From the NCBI GenBank assembly GCA_036513415.1, contig DATBZA010000137.1:1-64000 (forward strand): a stretch of DNA of 64,000 nt, in the 5' to 3' direction. The translations under genes were made by a program, and so were the position numbers. The notes below the pieces were generated by a model that did not search any database, had not been told where the DNA came from, and saw only the letters and a list, made by a program, of their open reading frames with translations. Positions 53,730 through 61,982 of this stretch are shown here, piece by piece. Source of the stretch: 40CM-4-68-19 sp036513415. GTDB lineage: Bacteria > Myxococcota > Myxococcia > Myxococcales > 40CM-4-68-19. Every line of letters starts with the position of its first letter. Position 1 is the stretch's first letter.

Positions 53730-55844
53730 TTGGCGCGCGTCGTCTTCCTCTGGCACCTGCACCAGCCCGAATACCGCGACCCGGTCTCCGGCCAGCCCGT
53801 GTTGCCCTGGGTGCGCCTGCACTCGACGCGCGCCTACAACGACATGGCCGCAGCGCTCGAGCAGCACGAGAAGGCGCGGGCGGTGGTGAACTGGGCGCCG
53901 TCGCTCCTGCTCCAGCTCGAGGCCTACGCCTCCGGGGCGGCGGTGGACCGCGACGAGGAGATCGCGCGCAAGCCCGCCGATGCGCTCACTCCGGCGGAGC
54001 GCGCTCACGTCCTGCGGCAGGGCTTCTCCGCCGACTGGGACGTCTGGGTGAAGCCGGTTCCGCGCTTCGCCGAGCTGCTGGGGAAGCGCGGCACCGACCT
54101 CTCGCGGATCGACCTGGCCCGCGTCCAGGAGGCGTTTTCGGCGCAGGACCTGCTCGACCTCCAGGTCCACTTCATGCTCGCCTGGATGGGATTCGCGGCC
54201 CGCCGCGAGCAGCCGGTCATCGCCGAGCTGGTGCGGAAGGAGCGGGGGTTCACGGACGCCGAGAAGACCCAGCTCCTCGACGCCTCGCGGGACATCGCCC
54301 GCCGCATCGTTCCGCGCTGGAAAGCGCTTTTGCGGCGCGGCGTGGTCGAGATCACCTGCTCGCCGATGTTCCACCCCATCCTGCCGCTGCTGGTCGACAG
54401 CGACTCCGCCCGTCGGGCCATGCCGGACGCGGCGCTTCCCCCGCGCTTCCAGTACCCGCAGGACGCGCGCGAGCAGGTGCGCCGCGGCCTGACGCGCGCC
54501 GAGAAGGATTTCGGGACGCGCCCGGTGGGGATGTGGCCCAGCGAGGGATCGGTGTCGCCGGAGGTGCTGCAGATCCTGGGCACGGAAGGCGTGCGCTGGT
54601 GCGCGACCGACCAGGGGAACCTGGAGCGGAGCGAGCTGGATCAGCCCGCCGACGGCAAGCCGCTGCATCATGTGCCCTGGATCTGCGGGCAAGTGGCCGT
54701 GTTCTTCCGCGACCGGGACCTGAGCGACCGCATCGGGTTCCGGTATGCGCGGATCGACGCGCGGGAAGCCGCCGGCGACCTGCTCGGCCGGATCGCGAGC
54801 GTGGGAAAGGACGCCACGGTCACCCTCGCGCTCGACGGGGAAAATCCCTGGGAGCGGTATCCGCGCTCCGGTGAGCCGTTCCTGGACGCGCTCTACGGCA
54901 GCCTCGGCGACAAGGTCGTGCCGGTGCTGCCGCGCGAGGAGCTCGCGGCCCGCCCGCCCAAGCGCCGCATCGCCCGTATCCATTCGGGGAGCTGGATCGA
55001 GTCGAGCTTCCGCATCTGGATCGGACATTCCGAAGACAACCAGGCCTGGACCCTGCTCGGGCAAGCGCGGGCGGCCCTGGAGAAGGCGCGCCCGCAACTG
55101 CCGGAGGACCGGTTCGAGAAGGCTTATCAGGCCGTGCTCGCGGCGGAGGGAAGCGACTGGTTCTGGTGGTACGGCGATGATTTCACCACCGACAATGCGC
55201 CGGAGTTCGACGCGCTCTTCCGCCGGAACGTCGAGCAGGTCTTCCTCTCCATCGGAGTGGTCCCACCCGAGCGATTGGCGCGCCCGATCATCGCGCCCTC
55301 CAAGGACAAGGCGCAGGCCAGGGCGATCTCGGTGGCGCCGAGGCGCTTGATCCACCCTCTGATCGACGGATATTCGCGCAGCTATTTCGAGTGGAGCGGG
55401 TCGGGTTTCTACCGGCCGGGCAGCATCGCCGGCGGATCGATGTACCAGGGCGGCGGCGCATTCTCGCAGCTCTGGTATGGGTTCTCCCTCACCGACCTCT
55501 ACCTGCGGCTGGATCCGGCGCAGGGCGCGGACACCTCTGGCGAGCTCCGGGTCCTGCTGGTCCTCGACAAGACCGAGCGCACCCTGCGCATGGAGGTGCG
55601 CCCCGGCGGGGCCGAGTGTCCGGTTCTCGATGAGCGGGGCGAGAAGGTCGGGTCCGGCTATTCCGGGACGATCGTCGAGCTGGCGGTCGGCACGGGCGCT
55701 CTCGGCCTCTCTCCGTCCGACCGCGCCGGCCTGCTGCTGCGGCTGATGCGAAACGGGCTGGAGGTGGATCGCCTCCCCCGGTACGGGGAGTTGGAGCTCG
55801 TGGTCCCGGACCAGGGCTTCGAACGAGCGCATTGGCACGTCTGA
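53730..55844 (+). CDS. Glycoside hydrolase family 57 protein
   Basis: A 704-residue cytoplasmic glucan enzyme. The family 57 start FLWHLHQPEYRDP is at residues 5-17. The nucleophile is the Glu of WPSEGSVSPE (about 272) and the acid/base is Asp369 in LALDGENPWERYP. A C-terminal beta domain covers about 530-704. Its place in a glycogen operon suggests an alpha-glucan amylase, transferase or branching function. The start is a TTG giving the exact family N-terminus. It lies 11 bp after glgC and 29 bp before galT. Confidence 0.88.
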   Translation: MARVVFLWHLHQPEYRDPVSGQPVLPWVRLHSTRAYNDMAAALEQHEKARAVVNWAPSLLLQLEAYASGAAVDRDEEIARKPADALTPAERAHVLRQGFSADWDVWVKPVPRFAELLGKRGTDLSRIDLARVQEAFSAQDLLDLQVHFMLAWMGFAARREQPVIAELVRKERGFTDAEKTQLLDASRDIARRIVPRWKALLRRGVVEITCSPMFHPILPLLVDSDSARRAMPDAALPPRFQYPQDAREQVRRGLTRAEKDFGTRPVGMWPSEGSVSPEVLQILGTEGVRWCATDQGNLERSELDQPADGKPLHHVPWICGQVAVFFRDRDLSDRIGFRYARIDAREAAGDLLGRIASVGKDATVTLALDGENPWERYPRSGEPFLDALYGSLGDKVVPVLPREELAARPPKRRIARIHSGSWIESSFRIWIGHSEDNQAWTLLGQARAALEKARPQLPEDRFEKAYQAVLAAEGSDWFWWYGDDFTTDNAPEFDALFRRNVEQVFLSIGVVPPERLARPIIAPSKDKAQARAISVAPRRLIHPLIDGYSRSYFEWSGSGFYRPGSIAGGSMYQGGGAFSQLWYGFSLTDLYLRLDPAQGADTSGELRVLLVLDKTERTLRMEVRPGGAECPVLDERGEKVGSGYSGTIVELAVGTGALGLSPSDRAGLLLRLMRNGLEVDRLPRYGELELVVPDQGFERAHWHV

Positions 55845-55873
55845 GTTGCGATTTTTGCTAGATTGGGTCCTGC

Positions 55874-56860
55874 GTGCCCCAACTCCGCAGAGATCCAGTC
55901 GTGGGACGATGGGTCATCATCGCGCCGGAACGGGCCGAGCGTCCGAGCGCTTTCCTGCGCCCGACGCCGGAGCGCGACACCGGGGTATGCCCGTTCTGCC
56001 CCGGCAACGAGTCCCTGACCCCGCCCGAAATCCTCTCGCGCCGGACCAACGGGACGTGGTCGCTGCGCGTGGTCCCGAATCGCTATCCGGCCTTGCGGAC
56101 CGAGATCCAGCTCTCCCGCTCCGGCGTGGGCATGTTCGACAGCATGTCCGGCGTGGGCGCGCACGAAGTGGTGATCGAGACCCGCGACCACCGCTCCACA
56201 CTGGCCGACGAGCCGGTGGAGCAAATCGCCAGCGTGCTGCGCGCCTGGCAGGAGCGCATGGTGGACCTCTCCCGCGACGTCCGCCTGAAGTCGCTGATCG
56301 CGTTCAAGAACCACGGCGTTCCGGCCGGTGCGACGCTCTTCCACGCCCACTCGCAGCTGATCGCGCTTCCCTTCGTGCCGGAGGCGCTGCATGCCGAGCT
56401 GCGTGCAGCCGCCAAGCACTTCGAGGATAAGGAGCGCTGCATCTGGTGCGACATCGTGGCGCAGGAGACCCGCGAGAAGGAGCGGATCGTGCTGGAGTCG
56501 GACGCCGCCGTGGTGCTGTCGCCCTGGGCCGCGCGCAGCCCGTTCGAGCTGTGGGTCCTGCCCCGGGAGCACCGCTCGTCTTTCGAGTCAGCCACCGAAC
56601 AGGAGCTACGCGCCGTGGCGGACTCGCTCCGGACGGTGCTGCGCAAGATTGACGTGGCGCTGGAAAAGCCCGCCTTCAACCTCTTTTTGCACACGATGCC
56701 GCTGCGCGAGCCGCACAACGATTTCTATCATTGGCACCTCGAGCTGAAGCCGGTCCTCACCCAGCAAGCCGGCTTCGAGTGGGCGACCGGGTGCTTCGTC
56801 AACCCCACCGCACCGGAGGAGGCCGCGAGCTTCCTGCGGCAGACGGAGGTCTTTCCGTGA
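55874..56860 (+). CDS. galT: Galactose-1-phosphate uridylyltransferase family protein GalT
   Basis: A 328-residue HIT-superfamily enzyme. Zinc ligands are in CPFCPGNE (Cys39, Cys42) and the nucleophile motif is HAHSQ (157-161), with His159 the likely uridylylated residue; FKNHGVPAGATL precedes it as in GalT. The second half has WHLELKPVLT. It starts with a GTG. In this operon it could feed hexose-1-phosphates into ADP-glucose synthesis, or act on another nucleotide sugar. The stop codon overlaps the glgA start (GTGA). Confidence 0.88.
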   Translation: MPQLRRDPVVGRWVIIAPERAERPSAFLRPTPERDTGVCPFCPGNESLTPPEILSRRTNGTWSLRVVPNRYPALRTEIQLSRSGVGMFDSMSGVGAHEVVIETRDHRSTLADEPVEQIASVLRAWQERMVDLSRDVRLKSLIAFKNHGVPAGATLFHAHSQLIALPFVPEALHAELRAAAKHFEDKERCIWCDIVAQETREKERIVLESDAAVVLSPWAARSPFELWVLPREHRSSFESATEQELRAVADSLRTVLRKIDVALEKPAFNLFLHTMPLREPHNDFYHWHLELKPVLTQQAGFEWATGCFVNPTAPEEAASFLRQTEVFP

Positions 56861-58281
56861 AGATTCTCTTCGTCGCTTCGGAAGCGGCGCCCTACGTAAA
56901 GACCGGGGGCCTCGGCGACGTCATCGGCGCGCTTCCGCGGGCCCTGGCCAGGCGCGGCCACGACGTCCTGGTGGTCATTCCGCGCTACGCGTCGATCGAC
57001 GGGCAGCAGTTCGGCCTGCGGGACACCGGGCGGCGGGTGGAAGTGCAGTTCCCGGGTCTCAGCGCCGGCGCGCACATCCACGTGCACGCTCCGGCGGAGC
57101 GGCTCCGCTTCCTCTTCCTGCAGAACCCCTGGTTCGACCGCCGCGAGCTGTACGGCGAGGGGGGAAAGGACTACCGCGACAACCACAAGCGCTTCGCCCT
57201 GCTCTCCGCGGGATCGCTGGAAGCGGCGAGGCAGTGGAACTTCATCCCCGACGCGATCCATGCCCACGACTGGCAGGCGGCGCTGGTCCCGCTGATCGTG
57301 AAGCGCGGCTGGGCAGGGCGGCCGCCGCCCCTGCGTGCCCGCTCCGTCTTCACCATCCACAACATGGCCTATCAAGGGATCTTCCCGCGAGAGACGATGG
57401 CCGAGTTGGACCTCCCCGGGGATCTCTTCAACCCCGATGCTCTGGAGTTCTACGGCAAGATCAGCTTGATGAAGGCGGGGCTGGTCTTCGCCGACAAGCT
57501 GACCACCGTCTCGCCCACCTATGCGCGCGAGATCGTCGAAAGCAGCGAGACCGGCGCCGGACTCCAAGGCCTCTTGCGCCACCGGCAGGCGGACCTGACC
57601 GGGATCATGAACGGGGTCGATACCGAGGGTTGGAGTCCGGACAAGGACCCGCTCATTCCGCACACGTACACGGCCCAGGACCTTTCCGGGAAGGCCGTCT
57701 GCAAGGCGGAGCTTCAACAGGAATTGGGCCTGGAGCAGCAGCCCGGCACGATGCTTTGCGCGGCGATCGGCCGTCTCGCGCACCAGAAGGGATACGACAT
57801 CCTCGCCCAGGCGGTCCCGGGGATGATGCAGCGCGGGGTCCAGCTGGCCCTGCTGGGCACCGGAGATGCCGCGCTCGAGGAGGTGTTCGCGGCCCTTGCC
57901 TTGAAGCATCTCGGCCGGGTGTCTGCGCAACTCCGCTTCGACGATCGCCTTGCGCACCGGATCGAGGCCGGCGCCGACGTGTTCGTCATGCCCTCGCGGT
58001 TCGAGCCCTGCGGGCTCAACCAACTCTACTCGCTGCGCTATGGAACGCTTCCGCTGGTCCGCGCCGTCGGGGGGCTCGCGGACAGCATCAGCGAGGGCCC
58101 GCAGGGGTGGGGGTTCCGCTTCGAGCAGGAGACGCCCCAGGGGTTCCTGGAGGCGCTCGATCGCGCCCTGGCGCTCTGGCGCGACAAAGGCGCCTGGCGC
58201 GCGGCCCAGCAGCGCGCGATGGCGCGCGACCACTCCTGGGAACGCGCCGCCGCCCAGTACGAGGCGCTCTACCGGGCGTAG
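56857..58281 (+). CDS. glgA: Glycogen synthase GlgA
   Basis: A 474-residue GT5 enzyme that extends alpha-1,4-glucan from ADP-glucose. KTGGLGDV (15-22) binds the nucleotide sugar; DAIHAHDWQAALVP and IHNMAYQGIF are family markers, and the catalytic C-terminal motif is PSRFEPCGLNQLYSLRYG near 380-397. The GTG start overlaps the galT stop codon. It ends the glycogen operon; the iron-storage genes begin 75 bp later after a Fur-like box. Confidence 0.95.
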   Translation: MKILFVASEAAPYVKTGGLGDVIGALPRALARRGHDVLVVIPRYASIDGQQFGLRDTGRRVEVQFPGLSAGAHIHVHAPAERLRFLFLQNPWFDRRELYGEGGKDYRDNHKRFALLSAGSLEAARQWNFIPDAIHAHDWQAALVPLIVKRGWAGRPPPLRARSVFTIHNMAYQGIFPRETMAELDLPGDLFNPDALEFYGKISLMKAGLVFADKLTTVSPTYAREIVESSETGAGLQGLLRHRQADLTGIMNGVDTEGWSPDKDPLIPHTYTAQDLSGKAVCKAELQQELGLEQQPGTMLCAAIGRLAHQKGYDILAQAVPGMMQRGVQLALLGTGDAALEEVFAALALKHLGRVSAQLRFDDRLAHRIEAGADVFVMPSRFEPCGLNQLYSLRYGTLPLVRAVGGLADSISEGPQGWGFRFEQETPQGFLEALDRALALWRDKGAWRAAQQRAMARDHSWERAAAQYEALYRA

Positions 58282-58326
58282 GAAGGGCTTGCGCGGTTCC
58301 CGCAGCGGAAGTAGACTTAGATTGAG

Positions 58327-58345
58327 ATTGAGACGCATTCTCAAT
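58327..58345 (+). promoter_or_regulatory. Fur-box-like operator before bfd-bfr
   Basis: ATTGAGACGCATTCTCAAT is a 7-5-7 inverted repeat very close to the common Fur box pattern TTGAGAATNATTCTCAA. It lies 11 bp before the bfd start codon, in the position of a promoter or early transcript, and is markedly AT-richer than its surroundings. It fits iron regulation of the iron-storage genes downstream. Confidence 0.65.
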
Positions 58346-58356
58346 TTCATCGCTCA

Positions 58357-58575
58357 GTGATCCTCTGCATCTGCCAGGCCGTCAGCGACCGCGAAGTGGA
58401 TGCCGCCATCCAGGACGGCGCCCGCTCGGTTGCGGACGTCGCCCGGGCGTGCGGCGCCGGCAGGCACTGCGGGTGCTGCTGCCCGGCGATCGAGCAGCGC
58501 ATCCACAGCGCTTGCGCCGGCGCCTGCGAGGATTGCCCCCGCCTTGCGCCTGAGCTAGCGTCCGCCGCCTTCTGA
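58357..58575 (+). CDS. bfd: Bacterioferritin-associated ferredoxin
   Basis: A 72-residue [2Fe-2S] protein that reduces bacterioferritin to release iron. The ligands are Cys4 and Cys6 (LCICQAVS) and the pair in GRHCGCCCPAI, probably Cys38 and Cys41. The family helices EVDAAIQDGARSVADVARAC lie between. The C-terminus has an extra CAGACEDC group not present in the E. coli protein. The GTG start follows a Fur-like box, and bfr begins 15 bp after the stop codon. Confidence 0.88.
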   Translation: MILCICQAVSDREVDAAIQDGARSVADVARACGAGRHCGCCCPAIEQRIHSACAGACEDCPRLAPELASAAF

Positions 58576-58590
58576 GGGGAGGCCCGGCGC

Positions 58591-59058
58591 ATGAAAGGCG
58601 ACAAGCAGATCGTCTCGCTGCTCAACGACGTGCTGACGGCCGAGCTGACCGCGGTCAACCAGTACTTCCTCCACGCCCGCCTCTGCCACCACTGGGGATA
58701 TGGCCGCCTCTACGAGAAAGTGCGCAAGGAGAGCATCGAGGAGATGAAGCACGCTGACGAGCTGATCGAGCGCATCCTGTACCTGGAAGGGCTGCCAAAC
58801 CTACAACGGTACGGCAAGGTCAGCGTCGGCCAGACGGTCCCCGAGCAGTTCCAGCTCGATCTGGAGGTCGAGTACGAGTCGGTGAAGCGGCTCAACGCGG
58901 GCGTCGAGGCCTGCCGCACCGCCGGCGACAACGGCACCCGGGACTTGCTCGAGCGCCTCCTCCACGAGGAGGAAGCGCACGTCGATTGGCTCGAGACGCA
59001 GCAAGAGACCATCAAGCAGATCGGTCTCGAGCGGTACCTTTCCGAGCAACTCAAGTAG
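58591..59058 (+). CDS. bfr: Bacterioferritin
   Basis: A 155-residue subunit of the 24-mer iron-storage cage. All ferroxidase ligands are present: Glu18, Glu51, His54, Glu94, Glu127 and His130. Met52 in EEMKHAD would ligate haem between subunits. The length and the end (LERYLSEQLK) are standard. It is paired with bfd under a Fur-like box. The TAG stop codon sits within the first unit of a 36-bp tandem repeat. Confidence 0.96.
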   Translation: MKGDKQIVSLLNDVLTAELTAVNQYFLHARLCHHWGYGRLYEKVRKESIEEMKHADELIERILYLEGLPNLQRYGKVSVGQTVPEQFQLDLEVEYESVKRLNAGVEACRTAGDNGTRDLLERLLHEEEAHVDWLETQQETIKQIGLERYLSEQLK

Positions 59059-59126
59059 ACTGCTGCTTCAGATCAAACGCCGAGCACGCAGTAAACTGCT
59101 GCTTCAGATCAAACGCCGAGCACGCA
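59055..59126. repeat. 36-bp tandem duplication spanning the bfr stop codon
   Basis: Two adjacent 36-bp units (59055-59090 and 59091-59126) differ at one base: the first reads GTAGACTGCTGC, the second GTAAACTGCTGC. Each continues into the end of the inverted-repeat element (CTTCAGATCAAACGCCGAGC). The first unit contains the bfr TAG stop codon. The duplication therefore includes the boundary between the gene and the element. Confidence 0.85.
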
Positions 59127-59286
59127 GAGCACGCCGAGGCGGATAAGTAGTCTCGAGAAATCGTTTTTTTGGGGTGGTTGGTGCCAGCTCCGACCGGTCG
59201 GAGCAACTCCGGAACGTCGCGGTTGGCGAGATGATCACACCCCCCAACCCTCGGCGTGCTCGGCGTGCTCGGCGTTTGATCTGAAG
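59102..59286. repeat. MITE-like element with terminal inverted repeats (copy B)
   Basis: A 185-bp segment between bfr and atpF. The left end from 59102 begins CTTCAGATCAAACGCCGAGC; the right end to 59286 is its inverted copy over about 37 bp with one mismatch. Interior sequence near 59225-59236 (TGGCGAGATGATC) and 59163-59177 (TTTTTTTGGGGTGGT) matches copy A at 40425-40617 when inverted. There is no reading frame. The repeat units are CGCCGAGCA. Confidence 0.8.
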
Positions 59287-59288
59287 CC

Positions 59289-59801
59289 TTAAACGCGCGT
59301 TTCTTTGGGGAGCTGGGAGAGGTACTCCTCGACGAGTTGCTTTTGCTTGCCGTCGTCCATGTTCATCTGGACGAGGCGGCCGGCGGCCTCGATGGCGATG
59401 TCCACCGCTTGCGCGCGCAGTTCCGCGAGGGCCTGCCGCTTCTCTTCGGAGATGGTCTTGCGCGCGGCTGCGAGCAGCTCATCGCTCTGCTTCTTCGCCG
59501 CAGCGATCAGCTCCGCCTTCGCGGCTGCCACTTCCAGCTGGTTCTTGCGCACGAGCTCGGCCGACTCCTCTCGCGCCCGCTCCAGAGCGGCCCGCATCTC
59601 CGCGCTGGCCGCCTCCGCCGCTGCCCGCTCCCTCTTCGCAGCCTCGATTGCCTCGGCGATGGTCTTCTCGCGCGTCTCGATCATCTGGAGGATGGGCCCC
59701 CAGGCGAACTTGCCGAGCACCACGATGAGCAGCGCGAAGGTGACGAACGTCCAGAAGCTCAACGCGAAGTTGATGTCGGTGAGGCCTGCTGCGAGGAGCA
59801 T
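59289..59801 (-). CDS. atpF: ATP synthase F0 subunit b
   Basis: A 170-residue peripheral-stalk subunit. One N-terminal membrane helix (about 12-33, FWTFVTFALLIVVLGKFAW) is followed by a long charged, Ala-rich coiled coil to the end. It connects F0 to the F1 head. The ATG has GGAGGAA upstream. It is the last gene of an F0-only block; the delta and F1 subunit genes are not present on either side. Confidence 0.93.
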   Translation of the reverse strand: MLLAAGLTDINFALSFWTFVTFALLIVVLGKFAWGPILQMIETREKTIAEAIEAAKRERAAAEAASAEMRAALERAREESAELVRKNQLEVAAAKAELIAAAKKQSDELLAAARKTISEEKRQALAELRAQAVDIAIEAAGRLVQMNMDDGKQKQLVEEYLSQLPKETRV

Positions 59802-59862
59802 CTGCGGTTCCTCCGTGAAACCGGGGGCCTTGTATCACAGGCCCCCGTCCGGCGTTCGAGGG

Positions 59863-60093
59863 TCAGACCTTGACGGCGAGAATGATGCAAACCACCTCTG
59901 CGAACAGCGTGACGCCTTCGATCAGCGCCGCCGCGATGATCATCGAGGTGCGGATGTCGCCGCCAGCGGAGGGCTGGCGGGCGGTCCCTTCCATGGCCGC
60001 GGCGGCGAGCCGGCCGATGCCGAAGCCGGCGCCGAGGACGGCGAGGCCGGCCCCGATTCCTGCGGCGAAGTACCCGAGCGAGAACTGGTTCAT
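59863..60093 (-). CDS. atpE: ATP synthase F0 subunit c
   Basis: A 76-residue ring subunit with two hydrophobic helices and the polar loop EGTARQPSAGG (35-45). The ion-carrying acid is Glu59 in AALIEGVTLF. The residue after it is Gly and there is no Gln/Ser sodium signature, so protons are the likely ion. The ATG has a strong GGGGAGGT site, fitting the need for many copies. A hairpin lies between atpB and this gene. Confidence 0.95.
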   Translation of the reverse strand: MNQFSLGYFAAGIGAGLAVLGAGFGIGRLAAAAMEGTARQPSAGGDIRTSMIIAAALIEGVTLFAEVVCIILAVKV

Positions 60094-60198
60094 GGTTCAA
60101 CCTCCCCACTTCATGAATGCCAAGAGCCCCGGCGGCGGGGAGTGGCATGTTGTCGCGGGGTATGGACCCGAGGCCGCCAGAAGCCCAGCCCGCGAAGT

Positions 60199-60215
60199 CG
60201 GGAGCCGACGGCTCC
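60199..60215. promoter_or_regulatory. Hairpin between atpB and atpE
   Basis: GGGAGCC (60199-60205) and GGCTCCC (60209-60215) form a perfect 7-bp stem with loop GAC, 7 bp after the atpB stop codon on the minus strand. No T-run follows. It may protect or process the mRNA so that atpE is expressed more than atpB. Confidence 0.45.
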
Positions 60216-60221
60216 CGGCTC

Positions 60222-61169
60222 CTAGTGCGCGTGTTGCGTCATGCCGATGAACAGCGCGGAAAGCATCGTGAACACGTAGGCCTGCACCAGCGCGACGAAC
60301 AGCTCCAGCATGAAGATGCCGAGCGCGAAAGCGACGCTCACCGGCGCCACGTACACCGAGATGAACAGCGTCAGCGCGATGAGGAAGAAGATGACGATGT
60401 GCCCGGCCACCATGTTGGCGAAGAGGCGGACCGTCAGCGCGAACGGCTTGGTGAACAGGCCGAACAGCTCGATCACGAACATGAGCGGCCAGAGCGCGGC
60501 CGGCACGCCGGAAGGCACCAGGTGCACCCAGTAACCCACCACGCCCTGAGCCCGCATCCCGGCGACCTGGGTGATGACGAAGGTGAAGAGGGCCAGCACC
60601 ACGGTCACCGAGATGTTGCCGGTGGCGGTGGAGATGCCCGGGAATCCCCGCCAGCGCGGGATGGGCAAGAGTCCGGTCAGGTTCATGAACAGGATGAAGA
60701 AGAACGCCGAGCAGAGATAGGGCGTGTAGAGGTTCGCGTGATGGCCGATGTTCTTGGTGGAGATCTCGTCCCGGATGAACATCACGAACGTCTCGAGCAG
60801 GTTGTACCCGCCCTTCGGGATCAGGGCTCGCTTGCGGGTGGCGAGCCCGACCACGATCAACAAGATGCCCGCCGCGAGCCACATGTTGATGACGTGCTTG
60901 GTGATGTCCAGGCGGATGTAGCGATTGCCGATCCAGAATCCCAGCGGCACCACCCGCTCGTCCTCGACGTGATGAAAGATGTGCTCGGCGATGTTGCCCT
61001 CGTGCTCGTTCGCGCCCTGGTCGTGCTCCGGCTTGTGGGCGCCGGGGGCCACCTCCTGATGGCCCGCATGCTCGTTGGCTGCGGGAGAGGAGTCCGCCAC
61101 CGGCGTTCCCTGCCGGTGTGCCTCCGGCTGCGCCTGGGCGACGAGGACCGTCGCGAGGAGGAGGATCAT
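60222..61169 (-). CDS. atpB: ATP synthase F0 subunit a
   Basis: A 315-residue membrane subunit that forms the proton half-channels. The essential Arg248 is in FALTVRLFANMVAGH. An N-terminal signal-like segment (MILLLATVLVAQA) is followed by about 45 residues rich in His and Glu (HAGHQE, HKPEHD, HIFHHVED), facing the periplasm. The start overlaps the stop codon of the atpI-like gene (ATGA). The segment is longer and more His-rich than in E. coli. Confidence 0.94.
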   Translation of the reverse strand: MILLLATVLVAQAQPEAHRQGTPVADSSPAANEHAGHQEVAPGAHKPEHDQGANEHEGNIAEHIFHHVEDERVVPLGFWIGNRYIRLDITKHVINMWLAAGILLIVVGLATRKRALIPKGGYNLLETFVMFIRDEISTKNIGHHANLYTPYLCSAFFFILFMNLTGLLPIPRWRGFPGISTATGNISVTVVLALFTFVITQVAGMRAQGVVGYWVHLVPSGVPAALWPLMFVIELFGLFTKPFALTVRLFANMVAGHIVIFFLIALTLFISVYVAPVSVAFALGIFMLELFVALVQAYVFTMLSALFIGMTQHAH

Positions 61170-61552
61170 GGAGTGGCTCCCTGCGGCCGCGAGCTGGCGT
61201 GCACGAACAGCACTTCGATCACCTGGGTCGCGGCGTAGAGGGTGAAGAAAGCGGCGACATATACCAGGGCCAGATTACCCCGCGCTCCCGAGGCGAGAAG
61301 GCCCGCGGCTACCAGTGCCGCCCGACACAGAAATCCAATGGAAAACCCGGTCAGTACGCCGTTGACGCCCTTCCCGGCCGCGCGCGCGAGCGCTGCGAAG
61401 GCGCAGAGCGCTCCCAATGCCCCGGCTGCCGTGCCGTACACGGCGGGACCGCGGGCAGGCTCCGGCAAGAGAAGCGAGAAGCCGATCCCCAGAGCGCACG
61501 CGGCCGCGCTGGCCATCGCGTAAGGGCCGGCCTTGGTCCTCGTCTCGCTCAC
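61166..61552 (-). CDS. ATP synthase-associated membrane protein (AtpI-like)
   Basis: A 128-residue protein with four hydrophobic segments (about 12-32, 36-57, 68-90 and 98-118). Size, topology and position directly before atpB match the AtpI family, which helps c-ring assembly, but sequence signature is weak. The GTG start overlaps the atpZ stop (GTGA), and its stop overlaps atpB, so three genes are coupled. Confidence 0.65.
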   Translation of the reverse strand: MSETRTKAGPYAMASAAACALGIGFSLLLPEPARGPAVYGTAAGALGALCAFAALARAAGKGVNGVLTGFSIGFLCRAALVAAGLLASGARGNLALVYVAAFFTLYAATQVIEVLFVHASSRPQGATP

Positions 61553-61809
61553 TTCGGTCTCTTGCTCAGATTCATCAGGATCTTGAAGAACATGTAGAAA
61601 CCGACGCCGATCCCAAGCAGCGCCCCGGATACCAGCAGCCAGGGACCGGTGGAAAGCTTCTTGTCCAGCCACCATCCGGCGAGGGTGCCCAGCCCGACCG
61701 CGCCGGCGAGTTGCCAGCTGGCGTCGATGTAGGGCCCCGCCTTCCGGTACGAGGAGGCGATGCCCTCGCCGACTCCTTCCGGACGCTCGTTCTGTTCCTT
61801 GCCGGCCAC
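61549..61809 (-). CDS. AtpZ/AtpI family small membrane protein
   Basis: An 86-residue protein. After a polar N-terminus it has two helices: WQLAGAVGLGTLAGWWLDKKL (split; about 32-52) with the family pattern G..G...D, and WLLVSGALLGIGVGFYMFFKIL (about 57-78). This is the AtpZ (DUF3453-like AtpI) type that precedes F0 genes. The start is a GTG after GGAAGG. It heads the atp block and is divergent from a small membrane protein gene. Confidence 0.75.
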   Translation of the reverse strand: MAGKEQNERPEGVGEGIASSYRKAGPYIDASWQLAGAVGLGTLAGWWLDKKLSTGPWLLVSGALLGIGVGFYMFFKILMNLSKRPK

Positions 61810-61982
61810 GTGCCCTTCCGAAAAAAGGCAGCGCCGTGTAGCACGCGCCCGGAGTGAGAGTCAAACGGGCTGTGTTATTGTGCTTGTCCGTGCTTCGTCC
61901 TTCCAACAGCCTGCTCGGAAGCTCGCGCGCCACGCGGCGTGCAACCCTTCGCGTCGAGCGCCTGAGAGCGCTCTCGCAGATC

